The translations under genes and the position numbers were made by a program. Of a DNA stretch of 54,928 bases, positions 1-6,740 are shown piece after piece (within the stretch, counting starts at the first letter, position 1; each line of letters starts with the position of its first letter). The notes under the pieces were generated by a model that ran no database searches, was not told the origin of the DNA, and saw nothing but the letters and a program-made list of their open reading frames with translations. Location: assembly GCA_945827785.1 (NCBI GenBank), contig CALZOR010000002.1, positions 1 through 54,928 on the forward strand. The letters are read 5' to 3'. The stretch is from an uncultured Bacteroidales bacterium (lineage in GTDB: Bacteria; Bacteroidota; Bacteroidia; Bacteroidales; UBA932).

Positions 1-4
1 GGTG

Positions 5-12
5 CAAAGATA
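5..12 (-). promoter_or_regulatory. -7 promoter box of a leftward gene outside the window
   Basis: CAAAGATA on the plus strand reads TATCTTTG on the minus strand, matching the Bacteroidota -7 consensus TAnnTTTG. It suggests a gene transcribed leftward off the window edge, divergent from the hydrolase. No clear -33 box was seen. Confidence 0.4.
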
Positions 13-74
13 ATGTTTCCCGCGAAAAATATTAATCCTACTCGACAGGAATCTTTATTACAGACTAAAATTGC

Positions 75-82
75 TATATTTG
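75..82 (+). promoter_or_regulatory. -7 promoter box of the alpha/beta hydrolase gene
   Basis: TATATTTG is a perfect TAnnTTTG match. Transcription would begin near base 88. This rules against the in-frame ATG at 84, which would sit at or before the transcript start, and favours the ATG at 123 that begins a signal peptide. Confidence 0.55.
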
Positions 83-122
83 TATGCTTAGGGAAAGTCA
101 AAACAATATAGAAATTTGTGAG

Positions 123-920
123 ATGAAACGTATTATCCTGCTTTTGATTGCAACGGTCATTTCAGCGGCATCATTGAGCGCTGAGGGCTACAGAACTGAA
201 ACCGATATTCTTTATAAGTCGGAGAATGATGATTATTCTGCAAAGATGTGCAGACTTGACCTCGCATACGAGGAAGGGGCGAAGGATCGCCCTGTCATCG
301 TATGGTTCCATGGCGGAGGGCTTACCTCCGGGAAACGCTTTGTCCCTCAGATTCTTACCCGGGATGGTGCCGTCGTCGTCGGAGTGGGCTACCGTTTTGT
401 GACGAAAGTAGATCTCGCAGATGTCCTGGATGACGCCGCAGCTGCTGTCAAATGGGTTATGGACAATATCGGAGGATATGGAGGTGATGTTACCAGAATA
501 TATCTTGCCGGTCACTCTGCCGGGGGATATATCGTGGATATGCTTGGGCTTGACAAACATTATCTGGCTAAATACGGGATAGATGCGGACACGATGGCTG
601 CCATAGTGCCATACAGCGGGCAGGTCATAACCCATTTCGCCCAAAGGAAGAAAATCGGGATCAGGGAACTGACTCCGACCATAGATGAATTTGCTCCGCT
701 TTATTTCGTCAGAGGCGATGCTGCACCGTTCCTTGTAATTTCCGCAGACCGCGAAATGGAACTTTACGGCAGATATGAGGAAACAGCCTATTTCGTGCGC
801 ATGCTGCGTCTGAACGGCCATAAGGATGTCACATTCTTTGAACTGGACGGTTTCAACCACGGCGACATGGCAGAGCCCGCCCATCTCATCCTCTTGAAGT
901 ACATACGGGAAAGGCAATAA
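123..920 (+). CDS. Secreted alpha/beta hydrolase (esterase/lipase-like)
   Basis: Predicted carboxylic-ester hydrolase of the alpha/beta-hydrolase fold, 265 aa from the chosen start. Residues 1-20 (MKRIILLLIATVISAASLSA) form a signal peptide, so it acts in the periplasm or outside. An oxyanion-hole HGGG lies at about 63-66, the nucleophile elbow GHSAGG at about 130-135 (Ser132), and the likely acid and base are Asp209 and His246 (FNHGD). This is the Aes/BD-FAE-like layout seen in Bacteroidota esterases; the substrate cannot be told from sequence. The reading frame extends back to an ATG at 84, but that overlaps the promoter, so 123 is preferred. It is monocistronic, with a weak hairpin and T-run after the stop. 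Confidence 0.85.
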   Translation: MKRIILLLIATVISAASLSAEGYRTETDILYKSENDDYSAKMCRLDLAYEEGAKDRPVIVWFHGGGLTSGKRFVPQILTRDGAVVVGVGYRFVTKVDLADVLDDAAAAVKWVMDNIGGYGGDVTRIYLAGHSAGGYIVDMLGLDKHYLAKYGIDADTMAAIVPYSGQVITHFAQRKKIGIRELTPTIDEFAPLYFVRGDAAPFLVISADREMELYGRYEETAYFVRMLRLNGHKDVTFFELDGFNHGDMAEPAHLILLKYIRERQ

Positions 921-939
921 TCATCAGATTGATACGGCT

Positions 940-960
940 AAGTCATTTTCCGACTTTTTT
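940..960 (+). terminator. Weak hairpin with T-run after the hydrolase
   Basis: A 5-bp stem AAGTC/GACTT with a 7-base loop is followed by TTTT. The stem is short, so this is only a possible intrinsic terminator, but its place 20 bases after the hydrolase stop fits. Confidence 0.35.
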
Positions 961-1167
961 CTACTCCACTTCAATGCAGAATGCGGCATAGTTTTCAGCT
1001 ACTGCACCGAGGACGGTGTTGTCGGTCTCCACTGCGTTCAAAAGCATTGGGACAGGCATCTGGGCTTTTGCTCCAAGAAGTCCAACGTTAGAGAGGTAAA
1101 TCTTGCCGTTATCGGCAAGAATAGCTATATTTGTGGTGGTTTTCGGCTTAAACCTTGCCGATAGCAC
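961..1167 (-). CDS. Doubtful small hypothetical ORF
   Basis: A 68-codon open frame that I do not recognise. It has no visible signal peptide, membrane segment or familiar motif, and no promoter box just upstream of its start. Its 5' half runs antisense through the promoter and putative operators of the Fic gene. It could be a remnant of a longer gene, or chance. I list it because it is the only sizeable frame in the gap between the hydrolase and the Fic gene. Confidence 0.2.
   Translation of the reverse strand: MLSARFKPKTTTNIAILADNGKIYLSNVGLLGAKAQMPVPMLLNAVETDNTVLGAVAENYAAFCIEVE
1102..1163 (+). promoter_or_regulatory. Fic gene promoter with paired 10-base sites
   Basis: The -33 box TTGC (1103-1106), a 19-base spacer and the -7 box TATATTTG (1126-1133) form a good Bacteroidota promoter. 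A palindrome CTTGCCG-TTAT-CGGCAAG (1102-1119) covers the -33 region. The 10-mer CTTGCCGATA occurs on the minus strand inside it (1119-1110) and again on the plus strand at 1154-1163, just before the start codon. The two sites bracket the promoter, as expected of an operator pair; the binding protein is inferred, not seen. Confidence 0.5.
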
Positions 1168-1173
1168 AGCATT

Positions 1174-2061
1174 ATGAAGTATATATCAGCATCAGAATTT
1201 GCCTGGAAGCATGGCATCTCAGAGAGAACAGCGAGAAATTACTGCTTACTTGGAAAGATTGAAGGAGCATACATTGTCGGTAAGACATGGAATATTCCAG
1301 AGGATGCAGAACTTCCGTCAAAAAAGAGCAGGGCCAGGAAGGTGTCTCCATTGCTACAAGTTCTTCGTGAGCAGAAGCAAATGAAAATAAAGGGTGGCAT
1401 CTATCATCGCACCCAGATTGATCTTACCTACAACTCCAATCATATAGAAGGCAGCCGTCTTACTCATGACCAGACCCGTTACATCTTCGAGACCAACACC
1501 ATAGGTATTGAAGGCGAGTGTGTCCGTGTGGATGATATCATGGAGACTGTCAACCACTTCCGTTGCATAGACCTTGTCATTGACCGTGCAGAAGAAACTC
1601 TGACAGAAAGTCTGATCAAGGAACTTCACTTGATTCTCAAGACAGGCACCTCCTACAGCCGTAAGGACTGGTTTGCTGTAGGTGAGTACAAACGATTTCC
1701 AAATGAGGTCGGAGGCAATGAAACCACTGCTCCGGAAAAGGTACATCGTGAGATAAGGGCTCTTCTTAAAGAGTACAATTTAAAGAAGGACAAGACTTTT
1801 GAAGACATTGTTGACCTGCACCAGAGGTTTGAAAGCATCCACCCTTTCCAAGACGGGAACGGTCGTATCGGTCGTCTGATCATGTTCAAGGAGTGTCTTG
1901 CCAATGGTCATGTGCCATTCATCATTACTGAGGAACTGAAGATGTACTACTATCGTGGGCTTCGAGAGTGGAATAACCTCAGAGGCTACCTGCTTGACAC
2001 CTGTCTTGCAGCACAGGATAACTACAAGGCGATGCTGGATTACTTCAAGATTAAATACTGA
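1174..2061 (+). CDS. Fic family protein with N-terminal putative DNA-binding domain
   Basis: Fic-domain protein of 295 aa, expected to transfer AMP (or another nucleotide moiety) from a nucleotide cofactor to hydroxyl side chains of target proteins. The Fic core motif HPFQDGNGRIGR is complete at about 223-234, with catalytic His223 and the anion-binding GNGR. An inhibitory-helix motif S-N-H-I-E-G at about 88-93 lies before the core, which is the class II arrangement in which a glutamate blocks ATP. Residues 1-45 look like a helix-turn-helix of the excisionase/MerR type (ISASEFAWKHGISERTARNY, then a wing-like GKTWNIP). The start ATG lies about 35 bases after the predicted transcript start. No antitoxin gene is adjacent, which fits a self-inhibited protein. 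The target is unknown. Confidence 0.88.
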   Translation: MKYISASEFAWKHGISERTARNYCLLGKIEGAYIVGKTWNIPEDAELPSKKSRARKVSPLLQVLREQKQMKIKGGIYHRTQIDLTYNSNHIEGSRLTHDQTRYIFETNTIGIEGECVRVDDIMETVNHFRCIDLVIDRAEETLTESLIKELHLILKTGTSYSRKDWFAVGEYKRFPNEVGGNETTAPEKVHREIRALLKEYNLKKDKTFEDIVDLHQRFESIHPFQDGNGRIGRLIMFKECLANGHVPFIITEELKMYYYRGLREWNNLRGYLLDTCLAAQDNYKAMLDYFKIKY

Positions 2062-2078
2062 ATATGAGCATATTCTGC

Positions 2079-2086
2079 TATATTTG
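2079..2086 (+). promoter_or_regulatory. Orphan -7 promoter box downstream of the Fic gene
   Basis: TATATTTG, a perfect match, lies 18 bases after the Fic stop. It is followed only by an 11-codon frame (2112-2147) and a long hairpin, so either a small transcript is made here or this is the front end of a deleted gene. Confidence 0.35.
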
Positions 2087-2111
2087 CCAATGAATTAAAA
2101 CAAAACGTATT

Positions 2112-2147
2112 ATGGTAATAACAGCCAAAAGCAATCAAAAACTATGA
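2112..2147 (+). other. 11-codon leader-like frame
   Basis: ATG at 2112 opens MVITAKSNQKL and stops at 2147. It lies about 20 bases after the predicted start of an orphan transcript and runs into the left arm of the hairpin at 2138-2182. It may be a remnant of a gene start or a leader peptide; there is no evidence of translation. Confidence 0.15.
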
Positions 2148-2182
2148 AATAATCAAAATTGGAGTGATTTTTTCATAGTTTT
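2138..2182. repeat. 18-bp inverted repeat, terminator-like
   Basis: Arms 2138-2155 and 2165-2182 pair over 18 positions with one mismatch around a 9-base loop. The A/T-rich stem could end transcripts from the Fic gene or from the orphan promoter at 2079. It lacks the GC core of a typical intrinsic terminator. Confidence 0.5.
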
Positions 2183-2267
2183 CGATAAATCACGATGTCG
2201 CTTTTACATATTCCGGACGATACCCGTTCACTTTTCAGTGAGAAAAGACAGAAATAGTCAGTCTTCA

Positions 2268-2313
2268 AACAAAAACTGACTGAAAACCTGTCAGATGACA
2301 GACTTTCAGTCAG
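2268..2313 (-). terminator. dnaK terminator
   Basis: Read on the minus strand, CTGACTGAAA pairs with TTTCAGTCAG (2304-2313 with 2276-2285), with a further 6-bp inner stem CTGTCA/TGACAG, followed by TTTTTGTTTG. It lies just after the dnaK stop, an ordinary position for a rho-independent terminator. Confidence 0.8.
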
Positions 2314-2334
2314 CTTCTTTATTTGGTCGATGTC

Positions 2335-4230
2335 CTACTGCTCATCGACATTGTTGTCGTCCGGGCCCTGAGGTCCTGGCTGAGGACCGCCCTGGAATGG
2401 GCCCTGAGGGCCGGCCTGGCCAGCCTGTGCGGCTTTGGCCATATCCTCTGAAGCTGCGTGCCATGCGGCCTCGAGCTCTGAGTTGTATTTGTCAATGTCA
2501 GTGAGGTTCTGGTTCTTGACAGCCTCCTTGAGGTTGTTCATTGCGGACTCGATTGCAGCCTTTTTCTCAGCAGGAATCTTGTCGCCGTACTCCTTGAGGT
2601 TCTTCTCGGTCTGGAAGCACATTGCATCAGCATTGTTGATCTTGTCGATGCGCTCTTTCTCAGCCTTGTCAGCAGCCTCGTTGGCCTTTGCCTCGTCCCT
2701 CATCCTCTGGATTTCGTCCTCGGAAAGTCCTGAGGATGCCTCGATACGGATGTTCTGCTCCTTGCCTGTTGCCTTGTCCTTTGCAGAAACGTTGAGGATA
2801 CCGTTGGCATCGATGTCGAAGGTTACCTCAATCTGAGGGATTCCCCTTGGTGCCGGTGCGATGCCGTCGAGGATGAATTTGCCGATGAGTTTGTTATCCT
2901 TGGACAACGGACGCTCACCCTGGAGAACATGAATGTCAACTGCAGGCTGGTTGTCTGCTGCCGTAGAGAATACCTGTGATTTCTTTGTAGGGATGGTGGT
3001 GTTGGCCTCGATGAGCTTTGTCATGACACCGCCAAGGGTCTCGATACCGAGTGAAAGCGGAGTTACATCAAGAAGAAGCACGTCCTTCACGTCGCCTGCG
3101 AGCACACCTCCCTGGATTGCTGCACCGACTGCAACGACCTCGTCAGGGTTTACGCTCTTGTTAGGAGTCTTGCCGAAGAATTTCTCAACGATTGCCTGGA
3201 TTGCAGGGATACGGGTTGAACCGCCCACGAGGAGAACTTCATCGATGTCCGATGCCTTGAGACCTGCATCTGAGAGGGCTTTGCGGCATGGCTCAACCGT
3301 CCTCTGGATGAGGTTGTCGGCAAGCTGCTCGAATTTAGCTCTGGTAAGAGTCTTGACAAGGTGTTTAGGAACTCCGTCAACTGGCATGATGTACGGAAGG
3401 TTAATCTCTGTTGAGGTCTGGCTTGAAAGCTCGATTTTTGCCTTCTCTGCTGCCTCTTTAAGTCTCTGAAGGGCCATAGGGTCTTTCTTGAGGTCGATTC
3501 CGCCATTCTCTGATGCGAACTCAGCTGCAAGCCAGTCGATGATAACCTGGTCGAAGTCATCACCTCCGAGGTGAGTGTCACCGTTGGTAGAAAGAACCTC
3601 GAACACGCCGTCGCCAAGCTCCATGATTGATATATCGAATGTACCGCCACCGAGGTCGTAAACGGCTACCTTCATGTCTTTGTGCTGTTTGTCAAGACCG
3701 TATGCAAGGGCTGCTGCAGTAGGCTCGTTGATGATACGTTTCACATCGAGACCTGCAATCTTACCGGCTTCCTTGGTTGCCTGGCGCTGAGAGTCTGAGA
3801 AGTATGCAGGAACTGTGATGACAGCCTCTGTAACTTCCTGACGCAGATACTCTTCTGCAGTTTTCTTCATCTTCTGGAGAATCATCGCTGAAATCTCCTG
3901 AGGAGTGTAGAGACGACCGTCGATGTCAACACGTGGAGTGTTGTTGTCGCCCTTTACAACCTTGTACGGCATCCTTGCGATTTCCTTTCCTACCTGATCG
4001 TAGGTCTCACCCATGAATCTCTTGATTGAGAAAACGGTCTTGTGAGGGTTGGTGATAGCCTGACGTTTTGCAGGGTTACCTATTTTTCTCTCACCGCCGT
4101 CGGTGAATGCCACTACTGAAGGGGTTGTTCTCTGTCCTTCGTTGTTGATGATGACGGTTGGTTCGTTACCTTCCATCACTGCCACACATGAGTTGGTGGT
4201 TCCAAGGTCAATACCAATAATTTTTCCCAT
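2335..4230 (-). CDS. dnaK: Molecular chaperone DnaK (Hsp70)
   Basis: ATP-dependent cytosolic chaperone that binds unfolded protein segments and works with DnaJ and GrpE, neither of which is in this window. The 631-aa protein has the full Hsp70 layout: nucleotide-binding domain from [13 protein letters not shown] (near residue 5) through [12 protein letters not shown], a substrate-binding domain with [14 protein letters not shown] near 390, a helical lid, and a Gly/Pro/Gln-rich tail ending in DDNNVDEQ. Length is normal. An A-rich segment with GGAG lies just before the ATG rather than a strong Shine-Dalgarno site. The gene appears monocistronic, with its own terminator. No CIRCE element is visible; repeated TGTCA motifs upstream may mark the heat-shock control region. 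Confidence 0.98.
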   Translation of the reverse strand: MGKIIGIDLGTTNSCVAVMEGNEPTVIINNEGQRTTPSVVAFTDGGERKIGNPAKRQAITNPHKTVFSIKRFMGETYDQVGKEIARMPYKVVKGDNNTPRVDIDGRLYTPQEISAMILQKMKKTAEEYLRQEVTEAVITVPAYFSDSQRQATKEAGKIAGLDVKRIINEPTAAALAYGLDKQHKDMKVAVYDLGGGTFDISIMELGDGVFEVLSTNGDTHLGGDDFDQVIIDWLAAEFASENGGIDLKKDPMALQRLKEAAEKAKIELSSQTSTEINLPYIMPVDGVPKHLVKTLTRAKFEQLADNLIQRTVEPCRKALSDAGLKASDIDEVLLVGGSTRIPAIQAIVEKFFGKTPNKSVNPDEVVAVGAAIQGGVLAGDVKDVLLLDVTPLSLGIETLGGVMTKLIEANTTIPTKKSQVFSTAADNQPAVDIHVLQGERPLSKDNKLIGKFILDGIAPAPRGIPQIEVTFDIDANGILNVSAKDKATGKEQNIRIEASSGLSEDEIQRMRDEAKANEAADKAEKERIDKINNADAMCFQTEKNLKEYGDKIPAEKKAAIESAMNNLKEAVKNQNLTDIDKYNSELEAAWHAASEDMAKAAQAGQAGPQGPFQGGPQPGPQGPDDNNVDEQ

Positions 4231-4333
4231 AATTTTATCTCCTATTTTTATTTATTATCATTTTTGTCAGTCCTTCGTGAGGACGACTGGGTATTATCCA
4301 ATCCTGTGCCATCGCTTTTGTCGCAAAAAAGTA

Positions 4334-4380
4334 TGTCAAATTGTCAGTTTTTATGTCAATTTTCGTTACTCTTTGTGACA
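4334..4380 (-). promoter_or_regulatory. TGTCA repeat cluster upstream of dnaK
   Basis: TGTCA occurs at 4334-4338, 4342-4346 and 4354-4358, with an inverted TGACA at 4376-4380, about 105-150 bases upstream of dnaK. No TAnnTTTG box reads toward dnaK here, so an alternative promoter or regulator may use this cluster. The role is inferred from position only. Confidence 0.35.
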
Positions 4381-4387
4381 TAATTGC

Positions 4388-4395
4388 TAATTTTG
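4388..4395 (+). promoter_or_regulatory. -7 promoter box for the RluA-type gene
   Basis: TAATTTTG matches TAnnTTTG. The transcript would start near 4402 and carry the palindromic repeat at 4404-4472 in its leader before the ATG at 4501. No strong -33 box was seen. Confidence 0.4.
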
Positions 4396-4403
4396 CCCCG
4401 CTT

Positions 4404-4472
4404 GTCATGCCGGGCGCAGCCCCTGCCATGCTAGTCATGTCGAGCGCAGCCCGAAGGGCGAAGTCGAGACAT
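4404..4472. repeat. REP-like palindromic intergenic repeat
   Basis: A degenerate unit (4404-4423) precedes a fuller one (4434-4472). The full unit begins GTCATGTCGAGCGCAGCCC, has a central GCCC-GAA-GGGC hairpin and ends GTCGAGACAT, so its ends are also loosely complementary. Such GTCGAG...CTCGAC-type palindromes are common scattered intergenic repeats in Bacteroidota; that statement is from memory and not checked against a genome. Confidence 0.55.
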
Positions 4473-4500
4473 CTATAAACAAAAAGATAATAAAACAAAA

Positions 4501-5220
4501 ATGATATACCGCCAGCTCCCAACCGAAGAATACACAGACCTCATGTCCCGTATCCTATATGAGGATAATCACATCCTTGTAGTGAACAAAAGGGTGGGGG
4601 AGATAGTCCAGGGCGACAAGACCGATGACGAACCCCTTACCGAGAAATACAAGGCATTCATCGCTATGCGCGATTCCAAGCCCGGGCAGGTATTCATGGG
4701 CCTTCCTCATCGCCTCGACCGTCCGGTCAGCGGAGTAACGATCCTCGCGAAAACCTCAAAGGCCCTTGAGAGACTCAATGCCATGTTCCGCGACGGAGAG
4801 GTACATAAATTCTACTGGGCACTTGTCTGCAACCGCCCGGCCGAGCCTTCAGCTCTGCTTGAAAACATGATGTGGCGCAATGAGAAACAGAACAAATCCT
4901 ACATCTGCCGCCCGGGTGCCGCCCGCAAGGATGCCAGGCTCGCGCGCCTGCGATATAATCTGATTGACTGCACGGAGCGATATTACCTTGTAGAAGTCGA
5001 ACTGCTGACAGGACGGCACCACCAGATCCGCTGCCAGCTTTCCAATATCGGATGCCCGATCAAGGGCGACCTGAAATACGGAGCTCCACGCTCCAATCCT
5101 GACGGAGGCATTTGCCTCCATGCCCGCCGCATCACTTTCATACACCCCGTCAGGAAAGAGCCCATTACAATAGAGGCCCCTGTTCCATCTTCATGGAAAG
5201 GGATAAATCTGCAGAAATAA
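4501..5220 (+). CDS. RluA-family RNA pseudouridine synthase (no S4 domain)
   Basis: Converts uridine to pseudouridine in rRNA or tRNA. The 239-aa protein has the family catalytic motif HRLDRPVSG near residue 75, whose Asp attacks the base, and the later RLR/GRHHQIR-type motif (TGRHHQIRCQL) near 175. It begins directly with the catalytic domain (ILYEDNHILVVNK), so the RNA-binding S4 domain found in RluD is absent. An internal ATG at 4543 is an alternative start that would remove 14 residues not typical of the family. The specific target uridine cannot be assigned. It stands alone between dnaK (divergent) and the uxaA-like gene. Confidence 0.9.
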   Translation: MIYRQLPTEEYTDLMSRILYEDNHILVVNKRVGEIVQGDKTDDEPLTEKYKAFIAMRDSKPGQVFMGLPHRLDRPVSGVTILAKTSKALERLNAMFRDGEVHKFYWALVCNRPAEPSALLENMMWRNEKQNKSYICRPGAARKDARLARLRYNLIDCTERYYLVEVELLTGRHHQIRCQLSNIGCPIKGDLKYGAPRSNPDGGICLHARRITFIHPVRKEPITIEAPVPSSWKGINLQK

Positions 5221-5270
5221 TGCAGATTGAATAAAATTCACCCTTTTACGGTAAAAAGTGCCAAGACTAT

Positions 5271-5311
5271 AGCCTTATGTTGACTACTTTTGCAATATTC
5301 AATATAAGGCT
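5271..5311 (+). promoter_or_regulatory. Promoter of the uxaA-like gene flanked by inverted repeat
   Basis: TACTTTTG (5285-5292) matches the -7 consensus. It lies between the arms AGCCTTAT (5271-5278) and ATAAGGCT (5304-5311), an exact 8-bp inverted repeat. The symmetry around the promoter suggests an operator or a leader hairpin; no -33 box is clear. Confidence 0.4.
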
Positions 5312-5314
5312 TTT

Positions 5315-6313
5315 ATGAAACCACAAATTAAAACCGACCATGAAAATACCCGCAGGATTCTTGCTGACATGGTTCATCATCCAAATGCCGCAGGCGTGCT
5401 TGTCGTTGCCCTGGGATGTGAGAACAACCAGCTCGGTGCTTTTCGCGAACTTGTAGGCGAAGTGGATGAAACCAGGGTGAAATTCATGGAGAGCCAGAAG
5501 ATTCAGGGGGATGAGGTTGAGCATGGGCTTGCCCTTCTTCGTGAAATCGCTTCGGCTGCAGCCGATGACGAGCGTGAGGATGTTCCTGTGAGCGAATTGA
5601 AGGTTGGTCTGAAATGTGGAGGTTCGGACGGATTCTCCGGCATCACTGCCAATCCTCTTCTCGGTCGTTTCTCAGACTGGATCGTGTCTCAAGGCGGTAC
5701 GACCGTTCTTACAGAAGTCCCGGAAATGTTCGGTGCCGAGACCATTCTCATGTCTCGCTGCCAGGATGAAGCGACCTTTGACAAGACTGTCGACCTTATC
5801 AACAATTTCAAGGAGTATTTCATGAAGAACGACCAGCCGGTCTATGAAAATCCTTCTCCGGGCAACAAGGCCGGTGGTATTTCCACTCTTGAGGAGAAAT
5901 CGCTCGGCTGTACACAGAAATCCGGTTCTTCAATTGTCAGGGATGTCCTGAAATATGGCGAGAGACTCTCGAACAAGGGACTCAACCTGCTGAGTGCACC
6001 TGGAAATGACCTTGTTGCATCGACGGCCCTGGCCGCTGCAGGATGCCAGATTGTACTTTTCACAACTGGCCGAGGTACTCCGTTCGGAACTTTTGTTCCT
6101 ACTGCCAAGATTTCTACAAACAGTGCTCTTGCTCAGAAGAAACCGATGTGGATTGATTTCAATGCCGGTCAAATTGTAGACGGAAAGCCTGTTGCTGAGG
6201 TTGATGAGGAGTTCTTCAATTTCGTTCTTGCAGTTGCTTCTGGGCAGAAGACCAATAACGAAAAGTCTCTCTACACCGAAATTGCGATTTTCAAGACGGG
6301 AGTAACATTTTAG
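5315..6313 (+). CDS. uxaA: Altronate dehydratase C-terminal part (N-terminally shortened UxaA)
   Basis: UxaA dehydrates D-altronate to 2-dehydro-3-deoxy-D-gluconate in galacturonate breakdown. This 332-aa protein matches the C-terminal two thirds of the roughly 495-aa enzyme: VLVVALGCENNQ, LKCGGSDGFSGITANPLLG, EVPEMFGAE, NPSPGNKAGGISTLE, KSLGCTQKSGSS and the ending FKTGVTF are all present. From memory of the E. coli protein, similarity begins at its DDHINTRT segment. The N-terminal SAF domain and about the first 60 residues of the catalytic domain are missing, and the upstream bases do not supply them in another frame. A promoter sits directly before the ATG, so a short protein is probably made. 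Whether it is active, needs a partner, or is a decaying gene is unknown. No other uronate genes are nearby. Confidence 0.8.
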   Translation: MKPQIKTDHENTRRILADMVHHPNAAGVLVVALGCENNQLGAFRELVGEVDETRVKFMESQKIQGDEVEHGLALLREIASAAADDEREDVPVSELKVGLKCGGSDGFSGITANPLLGRFSDWIVSQGGTTVLTEVPEMFGAETILMSRCQDEATFDKTVDLINNFKEYFMKNDQPVYENPSPGNKAGGISTLEEKSLGCTQKSGSSIVRDVLKYGERLSNKGLNLLSAPGNDLVASTALAAAGCQIVLFTTGRGTPFGTFVPTAKISTNSALAQKKPMWIDFNAGQIVDGKPVAEVDEEFFNFVLAVASGQKTNNEKSLYTEIAIFKTGVTF

Positions 6314-6384
6314 GACCTTACGTCAGATTAAGTAACACATTTCATAACCATTTGTTAGAGTCGTCGCTTTGAGGCGACAAAATA

Positions 6385-6416
6385 GTCATTTCCCTTGCAC
6401 TTTGCAGGGAAATGAC
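6385..6416. repeat. 10-bp inverted repeat overlapping the tRNA promoter
   Basis: GTCATTTCCC (6385-6394) and GGGAAATGAC (6407-6416) are perfect arms around 12 bases that contain the -33 box of the tRNA-Gly promoter. It may end upstream transcription or act as an operator. Confidence 0.45.
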
Positions 6417-6424
6417 TATATTTG
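6395..6424 (+). promoter_or_regulatory. tRNA-Gly promoter
   Basis: A -33 box TTGC (6395-6398), an 18-base spacer and -7 box TATATTTG (6417-6424) place the transcript start near 6431, 11 bases before the tRNA. Confidence 0.65.
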
Positions 6425-6441
6425 CATTCGCAAACCATCAG

Positions 6442-6514
6442 GCGGAAATAGCTCAGTTGGTAGAGCATCAGCTTCCCAAGCTGAGGGTCGCGGGTTCGAA
6501 TCCCGTTTTCCGCT
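6442..6514 (+). tRNA. tRNA-Gly (anticodon CCC)
   Basis: The acceptor stem GCGGAAA pairs with TTTCCGC, followed by discriminator T. The D-arm is AGCTCAGTTGGTAGAGC, the anticodon stem TCAGC/GCTGA holds loop TTCCCAA (anticodon CCC, reading GGG), and the T-arm is CGGGTTCGAATCCCG. CCA is not encoded directly after the discriminator base. Confidence 0.95.
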
Positions 6515-6638
6515 CAACCAAGGCCGTAGATGTTCGCAGAACATCTACGGTTTTGTAGTTCCAATAAAATATCGAGCTCGCTCGAATTTTATTGGAACTA
6601 CAAAACAAGCTGGTCCAAAGGACCATCGGCCTTGGTTG
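6515..6638 (+). repeat. Cloverleaf-like nested palindrome cluster after tRNA-Gly
   Basis: Outer arms CAACCAAGGCCG (6515-6526) and CGGCCTTGGTTG (6627-6638) pair perfectly over 12 bp and enclose three hairpins. Hairpin 1 is 12 bp (6524-6535/6539-6550), followed by TTTTGT, and may be the tRNA terminator. Hairpin 2 is 21 bp perfect (6550-6570/6586-6606), extended by an inner TCGAG/CTCGA stem. Hairpin 3 is TGGTCC/GGACCA (6611-6616/6620-6625). Outer stem and hairpin 1 share bases 6524-6526. Known families do not come to mind; it could be a structured RNA or a small mobile-element remnant. Confidence 0.75.
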
Positions 6639-6641
6639 AAA

Positions 6642-6694
6642 GTGCCCCCCTGGCGAAGGGCACCGGGATGTAGGCGCACAGCGACTAAATCCCG
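6642..6694. repeat. Two further hairpins before the DUF362 gene
   Basis: GTGCCC/GGGCAC (6642-6647/6658-6663) is followed directly by CGGGAT/ATCCCG (6664-6669/6689-6694). They continue the structured stretch that starts at 6515 and leave about 46 bases before the next start codon. No promoter box was seen here. Confidence 0.45.
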
Positions 6695-6740
6695 AGCATC
6701 TCGAAGTTTCACCAGCACCACATAGAAACACTATACCACT

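Noticed and set aside
171..917. 248-codon minus-strand open frame opposite the hydrolase
   Set aside because: It is fully antisense to a gene with clear catalytic motifs and a signal peptide, and shows no motif of its own.
6369..6731. Open frames on both strands across tRNA-Gly and the palindromes
   Set aside because: They translate the tRNA (the familiar TGFEPATLSLGS artefact) and hairpin arms; no protein family features.
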